64,000 bases of DNA. It comes from 2-02-FULL-47-50 sp964479045 (GTDB lineage: Bacteria > Pseudomonadota > Gammaproteobacteria > Eutrophobiales > Eutrophobiaceae). The notes below the pieces were generated by a model. It did no database searches. It saw only the letters and a list, made by a program, of their open reading frames with translations, and was not told the DNA's origin. The position numbers and the translations under genes are program-made. Positions 56,487-64,000 of this stretch are shown here, one piece after another. Every line of letters begins with the position of its first letter. The first letter of the stretch is position 1. The DNA is taken from contig CAYZJI010000006.1 in NCBI GenBank assembly GCA_964479045.1, forward strand, positions 1-64,000, given 5' to 3'.

Positions 56487-59234
56487 TCAGCTTGATGTTG
56501 TTCTGTATTTCTCCACCATATCGGCAAGACGTTCACCCAGTATATAACTGATATTGAAATTAAGTTTGGCAACAATATTGGGAAAGAATTTCAGGTCTTT
56601 CTGCATGCGTTCATAATCAAACCGGAGGGTAGACACCTTTTCCAGCGCCACGACGTCGGCGGTTCTCTCTGTTTCCCTTATATAGCCGATTTCACCGAAG
56701 ATTTGCCCCGGAACCAGCGTAGCGAGCTTATGTGAATTTACCTCATCGTCATGCCGGATAACTTCAGCGGTGCCGGACAGTATCAGGTACATGTCGCGTC
56801 CGATAGTGCCCTGCTTGACCAGAAGGTCGCCCTGCCTGAATTCGCGTAATTCGGATATCAGGATTGCCTTGCGTCTCTGATAGTCATTCATGTTGCGGAA
56901 CAATGGACTGTTATCAAGAACACTGCGATCGATAGACATGGTCAGTATCTGGTAGAGACCAACCAGCCTTATCCTTGCCATGATAATCGGCGTAATCAAC
57001 AGATTGGCAAAAATTGAAAACAGCATGGTCGCCGCTGCCAGTGCGCCGAACTGGGCAACAATTGTGAAATTTGAAAAGATCAGAATGCCAAAACCGAGTG
57101 CGAGAGCAATGCTGGAAACGATCAGCGGTGTCGCTTCTTCGTGCACTGCTGTATTGACCGCCCCTTCATAATCCGAGGTATGGCGGCACAATTCATTATA
57201 ACGGGCGAGCAGATGAATCGTTCCATCAACAGCGATGCCGATGGCAATCACCGCCACCATTGCTGTTCCCGGGTTCAGGGGAATATCAAGATACCCCATA
57301 ATACCGAACATCATTGCGATGGGAATGACCGCCGGCACCAGTGCAATAAAGCCACCCTTGAATGACGTGAACATCGCCGACATGATGAGGAATATCAATA
57401 CCAGCAGCGAGCCCAGCGCTTTCACCTGCGCCACCATCAGGCTCTCGGCCGCCCGGTTGACCATGAGATTTTCTCCCACGATATGCACTTTGATGTCCGG
57501 GCCCGCGATTTGTCCTGTTACATACTGCAATTCCTTGATGTATTTGTTCAGCTCATGTGAGGCCGTCAGATTATGGCGGACGACAATATTGGCACGCTTG
57601 TAATCATGGCTGACATAATTATCCAGATCACTACGGTGAAAGAACATCAAATACTGGGCAATAAGTTCTCGCGTCGCCGGCAGTGATTTTTCAGTATACC
57701 CACCATGAAACTGATCGTTAATAAATTTTAGATGGTCGGCAAGCGAGATACTGCGATCATAAACACCCTGGCTGTCCAGAAACTCCTGAATGTCGGACAG
57801 TTTCCTGATGTTCTCCGGGTCCTGGAAGGCCTTGACCTGTGTCGCTTCCAGAGAAATAAAGAATATTTTTATTCCGGCAAGATCTTCATGGATGCGTTTG
57901 GTGTCCTGTATCAACGGGCGGTCTGCCGACAGATAGGACAACGGATCATTGGTCACATACAGATTGGACGCCTGATAAATAAAGAACACACAAAGTATGG
58001 CAGTGACCAGCAGAGTGAGATTGGGAAATCGCGACTGGGGAAGCCGGAAAAGCCGCATCAATCTTCCCGGGAAGCTCACGACTTCACGTTCTCTGGTCAG
58101 GACAGTATTTTTATCCGGGCCAAACAGTGACACCAGCAAGGGCATGCCCAATACTGTAATCAGCCCGTTGACCAGCATGGCAAAGGTTGCCGCAATCGAG
58201 AAATCCTGTATCAACCCGATTGTGCTGAAAAGATTACCGGCAAATCCAAGTGCAGTTGTGGATACAGTCAGTATCAACGGCAGGCCAATATGGCGGGCCA
58301 TGTACTCCACAGCTTTTTTCCGGGGCTCGTCTGCACCGGCATGATGATCCAGGCCGCGCAAAAATGCAGCCATCATATGAGTATCTTCAGTCGATCCAAT
58401 CACGATAATAAGTGAAGGGATCATGGCACTCAGGATGTTAACCGGGATACCGGCCCAGCCCATCATACCGAACGTCCAGACAATAGTGATCAGCGATGTA
58501 GTCAATGGAACCAGCGCTGACAACCAGCTCCGCATGAACATTAATATGGAAACAACAAGTATGATCGCGGACAACGGGCCCAGCAATATAAAGTCGTCAT
58601 AAAGACTTTGCGTAAGTTCAGCATGGATACGGGGCGGGCCGACCTGGGTTATCCGTTCGAAATCTGTATCAAAGCGCCGGATCGTGTGTTCGAGCGCTTC
58701 ATAGATTCTTTGATCAAAGGTGTTGCTGTCTTCCATATCCATGGCCGACACTATGATGGCGGTGACCTCGCCTGTTTCCGAGAAGAAATTACCCAGATAA
58801 AGGGGGTTGGACAAGGCGCTTTCCTTTGCACTGAGTGCTTCCTCTTCAGTGTCCGGGGCCTCCCTGAGTACAGGCCGGGATATGATTTTGCCATCTACAC
58901 CATGGACTGTGTGCAGGCTGAACAAACTGTCAACACGGTTAACGCCTTTGATTTTTTCGAGTGCTTCGTGCAGTTCCTGTATTTTTGCAAGTTTCCCCGG
59001 CGTCCAGAGTTTTTTGTCCCTGATATAGATGATGGTTTTATTATCAGTACCGAATTCATCCAGTACTTTCTGATAGACCTGGCGAGATGGATCATCTGCC
59101 GGAATCAGGCTCTGTATACTGGTGTCAATTCTGAGGTCCTTGATGCCTAAAGCTGCAAACAACGTCATGATCAGTAAAAACAGGAACACCGGTCCGCGAT
59201 GTTTATATCCCAGCATGTACATTTGCACGATCAT
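56487..59234 (-). CDS. RND-superfamily (MMPL-like) transporter with C-terminal cNMP-binding domain
   Basis: A 915-residue membrane protein with two repeated RND/SSD membrane bundles (first TM at about 13-30, bundle at 215-370; second TM near 410, bundle at 610-755), each after a large periplasmic loop. Motifs such as SLIIVIGSTEDTHMMAAFLR and AVIAIGIAVDGTIHLLARYNE are typical of the HpnN/MMPL branch. Residues about 790-900 form a cyclic-nucleotide-binding domain (LLVKQGTIGRDMYLILSG, VPGQIFGEIGYIRETERTADV). The start overlaps the upstream stop (ATGA). This fusion could gate a lipid-type exporter by a nucleotide ligand; substrate unknown. Confidence 0.85.
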   Translation of the reverse strand: MIVQMYMLGYKHRGPVFLFLLIMTLFAALGIKDLRIDTSIQSLIPADDPSRQVYQKVLDEFGTDNKTIIYIRDKKLWTPGKLAKIQELHEALEKIKGVNRVDSLFSLHTVHGVDGKIISRPVLREAPDTEEEALSAKESALSNPLYLGNFFSETGEVTAIIVSAMDMEDSNTFDQRIYEALEHTIRRFDTDFERITQVGPPRIHAELTQSLYDDFILLGPLSAIILVVSILMFMRSWLSALVPLTTSLITIVWTFGMMGWAGIPVNILSAMIPSLIIVIGSTEDTHMMAAFLRGLDHHAGADEPRKKAVEYMARHIGLPLILTVSTTALGFAGNLFSTIGLIQDFSIAATFAMLVNGLITVLGMPLLVSLFGPDKNTVLTREREVVSFPGRLMRLFRLPQSRFPNLTLLVTAILCVFFIYQASNLYVTNDPLSYLSADRPLIQDTKRIHEDLAGIKIFFISLEATQVKAFQDPENIRKLSDIQEFLDSQGVYDRSISLADHLKFINDQFHGGYTEKSLPATRELIAQYLMFFHRSDLDNYVSHDYKRANIVVRHNLTASHELNKYIKELQYVTGQIAGPDIKVHIVGENLMVNRAAESLMVAQVKALGSLLVLIFLIMSAMFTSFKGGFIALVPAVIPIAMMFGIMGYLDIPLNPGTAMVAVIAIGIAVDGTIHLLARYNELCRHTSDYEGAVNTAVHEEATPLIVSSIALALGFGILIFSNFTIVAQFGALAAATMLFSIFANLLITPIIMARIRLVGLYQILTMSIDRSVLDNSPLFRNMNDYQRRKAILISELREFRQGDLLVKQGTIGRDMYLILSGTAEVIRHDDEVNSHKLATLVPGQIFGEIGYIRETERTADVVALEKVSTLRFDYERMQKDLKFFPNIVAKLNFNISYILGERLADMVEKYRTTSS

Positions 59235-60115
59235 TCAGCTGTTTCTCCGGTGGTTTCTTCAGACGCTTCGGGAGTTTCCTGCGGCGGTTCGATATAGGGC
59301 TGGTTATTAAACAGCCATTGTGCCGTGAACAATTCTTCCGGCACATAATCATGCGAAAATACCCGCCGCTTGATCTTGATCAATGACCGGTGTTCTTCAG
59401 TCCTGTCTTCCATCAGCACCATACTCGCCTGCCACATATCACCGTCAACGGGCTTAAGATCATGATGACTTTGTACACGGCTTAAACGCCCATGTTTGTC
59501 AAAATGATGCGTTAATGTGATGAAGAGATTGTCCTGGCGAACAAAATGCCTGCGCAGCAACTGTTTGGGGCGCTGGTTTTTTTCAGGTGTGTATACATCA
59601 ATGACATAATATTTCATCCCGTCCATATCCATGTCGGCACGGCGCTCGTAAATATATTCAGACAATATTTCACCTGTCAGATTTTCAATTGAAAAATCCG
59701 TGCCGAGAAAATTCTGACTGATGCCCACATCAATGCTCTCGATTAACTGTTCGCCCAAAGCGGGTAGATAAATATATTTACTGGCATTACCGGCAGAATC
59801 ACGTATGGCAAGCAGTGCAACCCCCTTTAACTCCTTGGGATAATCGAAGACAAGTAATAATTTGAGCGTGCCATCCCTTTCAACTCTTGAATACCGCCGC
59901 ATCAGGCGGGTATCACGTACACCATCTCGGTCCTGCATGACGACAGACTGTTCTTCATAGACATAGGGATATTGCCGGTGCCGTTTGTGGACATCCTGCA
60001 TGATATCAAGGCCGCTGGCCCCCTCTGCAACGGCGGCAAGGCTGTAATTACCACAAATACATCCCAGCAATAACACGATTGCTGAAACACACCGGATGCT
60101 GTGCGGTAATGTCAT
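59231..60115 (-). CDS. LolA-like outer-membrane lipoprotein-sorting protein
   Basis: A 294-residue exported protein (signal peptide about 1-28). It belongs to the LolA-like group often found beside RND transporters: RRYSRVERDGTLKLLLVFDYPKE-type strands, KYIYLPALGEQ and FSIENLTGEIL. The fold is a half beta-barrel that can hold lipids. It is coupled by overlaps to pqiC upstream and to the RND gene downstream. Confidence 0.82.
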   Translation of the reverse strand: MTLPHSIRCVSAIVLLLGCICGNYSLAAVAEGASGLDIMQDVHKRHRQYPYVYEEQSVVMQDRDGVRDTRLMRRYSRVERDGTLKLLLVFDYPKELKGVALLAIRDSAGNASKYIYLPALGEQLIESIDVGISQNFLGTDFSIENLTGEILSEYIYERRADMDMDGMKYYVIDVYTPEKNQRPKQLLRRHFVRQDNLFITLTHHFDKHGRLSRVQSHHDLKPVDGDMWQASMVLMEDRTEEHRSLIKIKRRVFSHDYVPEELFTAQWLFNNQPYIEPPQETPEASEETTGETAE

Positions 60116-60741
60116 GTTTTATCAATTACAATTTTTGAAAGCTGCGCTGTGATGGAGTCAGCCACCTGCTTGCACAGATCTGCATACAGGCCCTGCATGA
60201 CTGTAACCATTTGTTCATATTCTCCCTGTGGAATGCTTTCCTGACTTTGCAGGCTGGCACTGAAAGTGCCTGCCGGCTGATACTTTTCGCCCACCAGAAT
60301 CTGCCAGCGTGCCTGCAGTTTCACAGTGCCATCACTGACCTGTTCAAATTGCTCGATATGGATCTGCAGGCTGAAATCCGGTTTTGATACAGAACGGTTC
60401 AGAGGAGTACCGATGTCAATGGTGCCAAGCAGTTGCGAAAGGTTTCTGGACATGGTCCGCATCAGGTTCTTGCGCAGGCTTTCACCCCATTGATGTGATT
60501 CAGAAAACACCAGCCGGTTTTCGCTGGTCCGTGTAGCAATATGGAAACGCTCAAGATACTGCGGGATCTGCAAATCCATGATGGCAATGCTGAGATCTTC
60601 GCCGGCACCCTGCTGACCGGACGTGTACTCCACCGGATCAATGAGATAATACCGGGTCGGCGTGGTGGCGCCTCCGCCCGGACAACCACTCAATAACACA
60701 AGCAGACTGGTGTACACGAGCAATCTGTAAAAATTATTCAT
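60112..60741 (-). CDS. pqiC: PqiC-like outer-membrane lipoprotein
   Basis: A 209-residue lipoprotein with lipobox LLSGC (Cys near residue 21), of the PqiC (ABC-type transport auxiliary) family: RYYLIDPV near 31, IAIMDLQIPQYLERFHIAT and HQWGESLRKNLMRTMSRNL. PqiC is the outer-membrane partner of the PqiB tunnel. The ATG at 60741 is chosen because the signal peptide begins there; the frame extends upstream into pqiB. It overlaps pqiB by eight bases. Confidence 0.85.
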   Translation of the reverse strand: MNNFYRLLVYTSLLVLLSGCPGGGATTPTRYYLIDPVEYTSGQQGAGEDLSIAIMDLQIPQYLERFHIATRTSENRLVFSESHQWGESLRKNLMRTMSRNLSQLLGTIDIGTPLNRSVSKPDFSLQIHIEQFEQVSDGTVKLQARWQILVGEKYQPAGTFSASLQSQESIPQGEYEQMVTVMQGLYADLCKQVADSITAQLSKIVIDKT

Positions 60742-62401
60742 GTGATTCTTCTCCTTCGGCTTCGTTATTGTCCTTGCCAAATATCAATGCCTGTGGGTTC
60801 CGCTCCAGGATTTCAACCAGTGAACGGATGGATCGTGCTGTTTCTTCGAGTTCACCGGTCAGCTTGATCATGTTGTAGTGCATGGGTGCATTGGGGTCGA
60901 GCATGGAATTTGCCCTGTCGAGCGTGACAGTCATGTTATCGAGTACCACATGGCCGGTATCAATGGCTTCCTTCAGATTCGAATCATCCAGGTCCTGCAT
61001 GATATTCCGGAAACTCAACATGGACGCCTGCAGGTGCGTGACGGACTCCCGCAGACCGGGATCCGAGACGAGGTTGTTGACATTCTGAATGGTCTCCATG
61101 ATGCCATCGGCAAGCTTGACGAGATCAATTTCGTTGATTTTGCTGATCAGCTCTTCCGCCTGTGCAGTAATGGCGCTGAAGTTCGATGTTGGCAAGGTTG
61201 GCAGTTCAGGATAACGATCCTGGCCGCCCGCCAGATTGACCGGAGAATCCGGATACATGTCCAGCTCTATATATAACTGTCCTGTCAGCAAACTGCCGGT
61301 TTGCAGACGGGCCCGGAGACCACGATCAACCAGCCGGACAAGCATTTCATACGCAGTGTCCGGTTCTTCACTGCCACGCTCGATTACCCTCTGGGGTTCA
61401 ATCTCGACCAGCACGGGTATACGAAAGGTTGAATCATCACTGCTGAATTCCAGCCGCACATCCACAACAGTGCCTACGCGGATACCCTTGAATTCAACCG
61501 GCGCACCCAGATTGAGTCCGCGCACGGAGTTTTCAAAGTACATGATGAACTTTATTTTTTTACTATAGGCATCTTCACGGATGCTTTCATAGCTGTCATG
61601 CAGTGTAAATACCAGATTATGGACATCCGTCGTGACCTGCTCCAGCGTCTCCGGTGTTTCAAACGCTATGCCACCAAATATCATTGAACGTATCGATTCC
61701 GTTTGTAGCTTGAAGCCGTTTGTATCAAGAGAGATATCGAAGCCGCTGACATTCCAGAAATTTGTATTTCCACGAACGATTTGATCAAACGGGTCCTTGA
61801 TGAAGGCATAGATGTAAATACTCTTGCGATCATTACCCAGATCGTGTCCCAGCACCTCACCAGCCAGCAAACCCTGATAATAAATCGGTGATCCGGTATC
61901 TATCGAACCAAGATTCTGGGTAACCAGCACAATTTCCTTGCCCTGTTCGTCGGCCTTCACCACGGGTTGTTTTTCCAGCCCGATAAAATGTGTTTGTCTG
62001 GCACCGGGACCGGGATCAATTTCAATATAGGCGCCGGAGATGAGCGTGCTGAGGCCTGTTGCACCACGCAGGCTGAGCTGGGGTTTGACGACCCAGAAAC
62101 GGGTGTTACGCCGCAGGAAGTTTTCCGAGCCACTGTCGAACTGCACCGTTAATATGACACTGGAAAAATCCTCACCAAACTTGATGTGGTCAACCACACC
62201 AATGTCCACATTCTTGTATTTGACTTTGGTTTTACCGACCTCAATGCCTTCGGCGGTCTTGAAACTGATGGTGACACGCGGCCCCTGTTCGGACAGGGTT
62301 TTCATGATCAGCCATCCACCCACCAGCAGGGTGACCAGCGGAATTAACCAGATAATCGATGGCGTGGAATGCTTGCTGACCTGTGGGCTGGAAATATCCA
62401 T
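60734..62401 (-). CDS. pqiB: PqiB MCE-domain lipid-transport protein
   Basis: A 555-residue protein with one N-terminal membrane anchor (about 14-33) and three tandem MCE domains (about 40-135, 155-215 and 275-390), followed by a long coiled-coil C-terminus (about 415-530). In E. coli PqiB forms a periplasmic tunnel of stacked MCE rings for lipids. The ATG at 62401 is chosen because it overlaps the pqiA stop (ATGA). Confidence 0.9.
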   Translation of the reverse strand: MDISSPQVSKHSTPSIIWLIPLVTLLVGGWLIMKTLSEQGPRVTISFKTAEGIEVGKTKVKYKNVDIGVVDHIKFGEDFSSVILTVQFDSGSENFLRRNTRFWVVKPQLSLRGATGLSTLISGAYIEIDPGPGARQTHFIGLEKQPVVKADEQGKEIVLVTQNLGSIDTGSPIYYQGLLAGEVLGHDLGNDRKSIYIYAFIKDPFDQIVRGNTNFWNVSGFDISLDTNGFKLQTESIRSMIFGGIAFETPETLEQVTTDVHNLVFTLHDSYESIREDAYSKKIKFIMYFENSVRGLNLGAPVEFKGIRVGTVVDVRLEFSSDDSTFRIPVLVEIEPQRVIERGSEEPDTAYEMLVRLVDRGLRARLQTGSLLTGQLYIELDMYPDSPVNLAGGQDRYPELPTLPTSNFSAITAQAEELISKINEIDLVKLADGIMETIQNVNNLVSDPGLRESVTHLQASMLSFRNIMQDLDDSNLKEAIDTGHVVLDNMTVTLDRANSMLDPNAPMHYNMIKLTGELEETARSIRSLVEILERNPQALIFGKDNNEAEGEESHE

Positions 62402-63645
62402 CACTGCCGCTCTTTTTCCCTGATCGTATCCCAAATCAGACGCGGATCGAAACTGCGGGCTGCAAACATGGTAATCACGACTGCCCCGGCGAAATAGATC
62501 GCACCTACACCGGGCCGGATGGTCGAGAGCGCATCCAGACTGACCAGGGCAGAAAGCAAACCCACCAGAAAGATGTCCACCATGGACCATGCCCCAACCA
62601 CCTCGGTCATCCGGTAAAGTACCGTTCTGTCACGTGGCCGCCAGCGGGAACGCTGTTGTACACTGAGCAGCAGGAAACTCAGTATCAACAGCTTCATGAA
62701 AGGGACGACGATACTTGCGATAAATACGATCATGGCCAGCCCCCACATTCCCGCCTCAATCAGGTGCAGGACCCCGCTCAATATCGTATTGGGTTCACCC
62801 TGACCAAAACGGATCACCGTCATGACCGGGTAAACATTCGCAGGAATCAGCAACACAACTGCTGTGGCAATGAGGGCCCAGGTGGTCTGGATACTGTTAC
62901 GTTTCCGTTCATGCAGGGGTGTATTGCAGCGCCGGCAATGGTTGTGTGCTGTCTGTACCGGGCTTAGCAAGCCGCAATTATGGCAATGCAACAGTCCGGA
63001 CTGGTTTAAGTCAGCAACGGCCAGAGCTTTGGTGCTATGTCCGGATAATGCCCATAATGCATTCGGATCAAAATTGGCCCGGGCGGCAGTATAAACAATC
63101 AACAAACAGGCCAATGAATACAGGGCAGGTCCCGTAATGACATTGGCCAGATCCTGGAGTTTGACGATGGCTATCAACACCCCCAGCATGAATACGCTGA
63201 CCATACTCCAGGGAAGGAGGGCGTTAATGACCCGGTAGACTTCACCCATATGTGGCGCCGTCCGTCCCATACAGGCCGGTATCAATAAATACAACATGCC
63301 GGTGATCACAATAAACGGGAACAGAATACTGGTCAGGAAAATCAGTACGCCAAGTTCTCCCATACCCAGTTCAACCATGGCCCAGCCACTGGAGAACAGT
63401 ATGCTGTTTACCTGACGGCCACCCAGTTCGAGGGACAAAAATGGAAAGACATTGGCAATAATAAACAGTAGCAAGGCCGTTAAGTACAAGGCGAGACTGG
63501 TAGACAATGAATGGGGGATATGGCGATAGAGCAGACTGCCACAATGACTGCAACTGGCCCTGGCGCCAGCCGGGATGGCTTCGTAATAAAACAGATGGCC
63601 GCACTCATGACAGGCAATAATTTCACCCTCAAGGCTTGCCGTCAT
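62401..63645 (-). CDS. pqiA: PqiA inner-membrane protein
   Basis: A 414-residue integral membrane protein with two PqiA domains. Each begins with a zinc-ribbon of two CxxC pairs: CHECG with CSHCG near residues 11-36 and CHNCG with CRRCN near 215-235; each is followed by four membrane segments. PqiA is the inner-membrane partner of PqiB. The ATG at 63645 is chosen for its GGGGGAAT ribosome site; an earlier in-frame ATG at 63678 lacks one. It heads the five-gene operon. Confidence 0.9.
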   Translation of the reverse strand: MTASLEGEIIACHECGHLFYYEAIPAGARASCSHCGSLLYRHIPHSLSTSLALYLTALLLFIIANVFPFLSLELGGRQVNSILFSSGWAMVELGMGELGVLIFLTSILFPFIVITGMLYLLIPACMGRTAPHMGEVYRVINALLPWSMVSVFMLGVLIAIVKLQDLANVITGPALYSLACLLIVYTAARANFDPNALWALSGHSTKALAVADLNQSGLLHCHNCGLLSPVQTAHNHCRRCNTPLHERKRNSIQTTWALIATAVVLLIPANVYPVMTVIRFGQGEPNTILSGVLHLIEAGMWGLAMIVFIASIVVPFMKLLILSFLLLSVQQRSRWRPRDRTVLYRMTEVVGAWSMVDIFLVGLLSALVSLDALSTIRPGVGAIYFAGAVVITMFAARSFDPRLIWDTIREKERQ

Positions 63646-63732
63646 GATATTCCCCCGCCCCTCAACAGATGGATACATTATGATAATTCAAATTCCCGGG
63701 TATGGCCTGTCCCTTTACCCGGCGCGCCACGC

Positions 63733-64000
63733 CTATAAAAGCCTGCGCAGGTCTGCCAGATAGGTATTTTCATCCGGAAGCGCATTTTGGCGCTGGGCGA
63801 CCCACAGTGCTTCGCCGAGGCATTCCATCATCCGGTGTTCAGCCGGATGAGCGCTACCACAGGTACTCAGCAATGTTTTGTAAATACCGGCAATCCCGGG
63901 TGGCCTGTTGGCGCTGACCTGTTCCCGTATGGCGATATGCAGCCCCATATGCAGGAATGGATTGGTCACGCCCATGGCCGGTGTGTATTCCTGTTCCAGC
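63733..64000 (-). CDS. DUF1841 protein, partial (N-terminus beyond the window)
   Basis: Coding continues to the window edge: the frame is open to position 64000, upstream of the first ATG at 63975. The visible 88 codons carry NPFLHMGLHIAIREQV, PGIAGIYKTLL and HRMMECLGEALWVAQR, which match the C-terminal part of the DUF1841 family. The function of that family is unknown. It ends 87 bases before pqiA on the same strand. Confidence 0.8.
   Translation of the reverse strand, partial: LEQEYTPAMGVTNPFLHMGLHIAIREQVSANRPPGIAGIYKTLLSTCGSAHPAEHRMMECLGEALWVAQRQNALPDENTYLADLRRLL

Noticed and set aside
62402..62590. N-terminal extension of pqiB
   Set aside because: It lies inside pqiA in another frame; the MCE protein begins at the ATG overlapping the pqiA stop.
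1..64000. Prophage, integron, tRNA-linked island or plasmid origin
   Set aside because: No integrase, phage structural gene, tRNA or replication gene is visible; the unusual regions are not bounded by attachment sites I can recognise.

Overview
The window reads as a chromosomal segment of a gammaproteobacterium. Gene families and orders are typical of that class: nit-tldD, prmB/aroC, rluF, htpG, mutS with fdxA, and pqiABC. GC content looks moderate by eye (not counted). The sulfur-oxidation genes, Tad pili, RTX proteins and several c-di-GMP enzymes suggest a free-living or surface-associated, sulfur-oxidising lineage; I do not assign a genus. I see no tRNA, rRNA, CRISPR array, integrase or transposase.

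Layout. 1-9.8 kb: an AlaC-like aminotransferase (minus strand) ending inside a heptamer repeat, then nit-tldD, a lytic transglycosylase, ppnP, an ACT-domain protein, a DUF2721 membrane protein and a GH17-GT2 beta-glucan synthase. 10-18.4 kb: small housekeeping and signalling genes (GFA protein, Cys-rich lipoprotein, DNA glycosylase, RluF, diguanylate cyclase, Kef-type antiporter, CBS protein, MFS transporter, AroC). 18.6-24.5 kb: pirin, a TlpA-like thioredoxin and a co-oriented sulfur set (persulfide dioxygenase, TauE exporter, split YeeE/YedE transporter, SoxC-like sulfite dehydrogenase, cytochrome c), lying between aroC and prmB. 25.5-34.1 kb: a GAF-HD-GYP phosphodiesterase, a Sel1-repeat protein and two RTX proteins, one of 1483 residues. 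34.4-36.4 kb: htpG behind a near-consensus sigma32 promoter.

36.5-49.7 kb is a Tad (Flp pilus) locus: two Flp-like pilins, large TadE/TadG-like proteins, CpaB, CpaC secretin, an FHA-CpaF fusion ATPase, TadB, TadC, DUF192, a TadD-like lipoprotein and TadE. No CpaE/TadZ and no prepilin peptidase is present here. CpaB carries a long C-terminal extension with near-identical 41-residue repeats. It is followed by mutS, a two-gene ABC exporter and fdxA (49.7-54.5 kb), then a PP2C phosphatase and a double-FHA protein (54.8-56.4 kb). The last part (56.5-63.7 kb, minus strand) is a tightly overlapping operon pqiA-pqiB-pqiC-LolA-like-RND/cNMP-binding, a probable lipid-trafficking unit across the envelope. 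A partial DUF1841 gene runs off the right end.

Intergenic repeats recur: a MITE-like family with GTCATTTCGA ends (three full copies and one half copy), an inverted REP pair (REPIN-like), a 20-bp palindrome, and GTGAAGC heptamers at two loci. The most unusual items are the CpaB repeat extension, the Tad locus composition, and the Pqi/LolA/RND operon whose last gene fuses an RND pump to a cyclic-nucleotide-binding domain.
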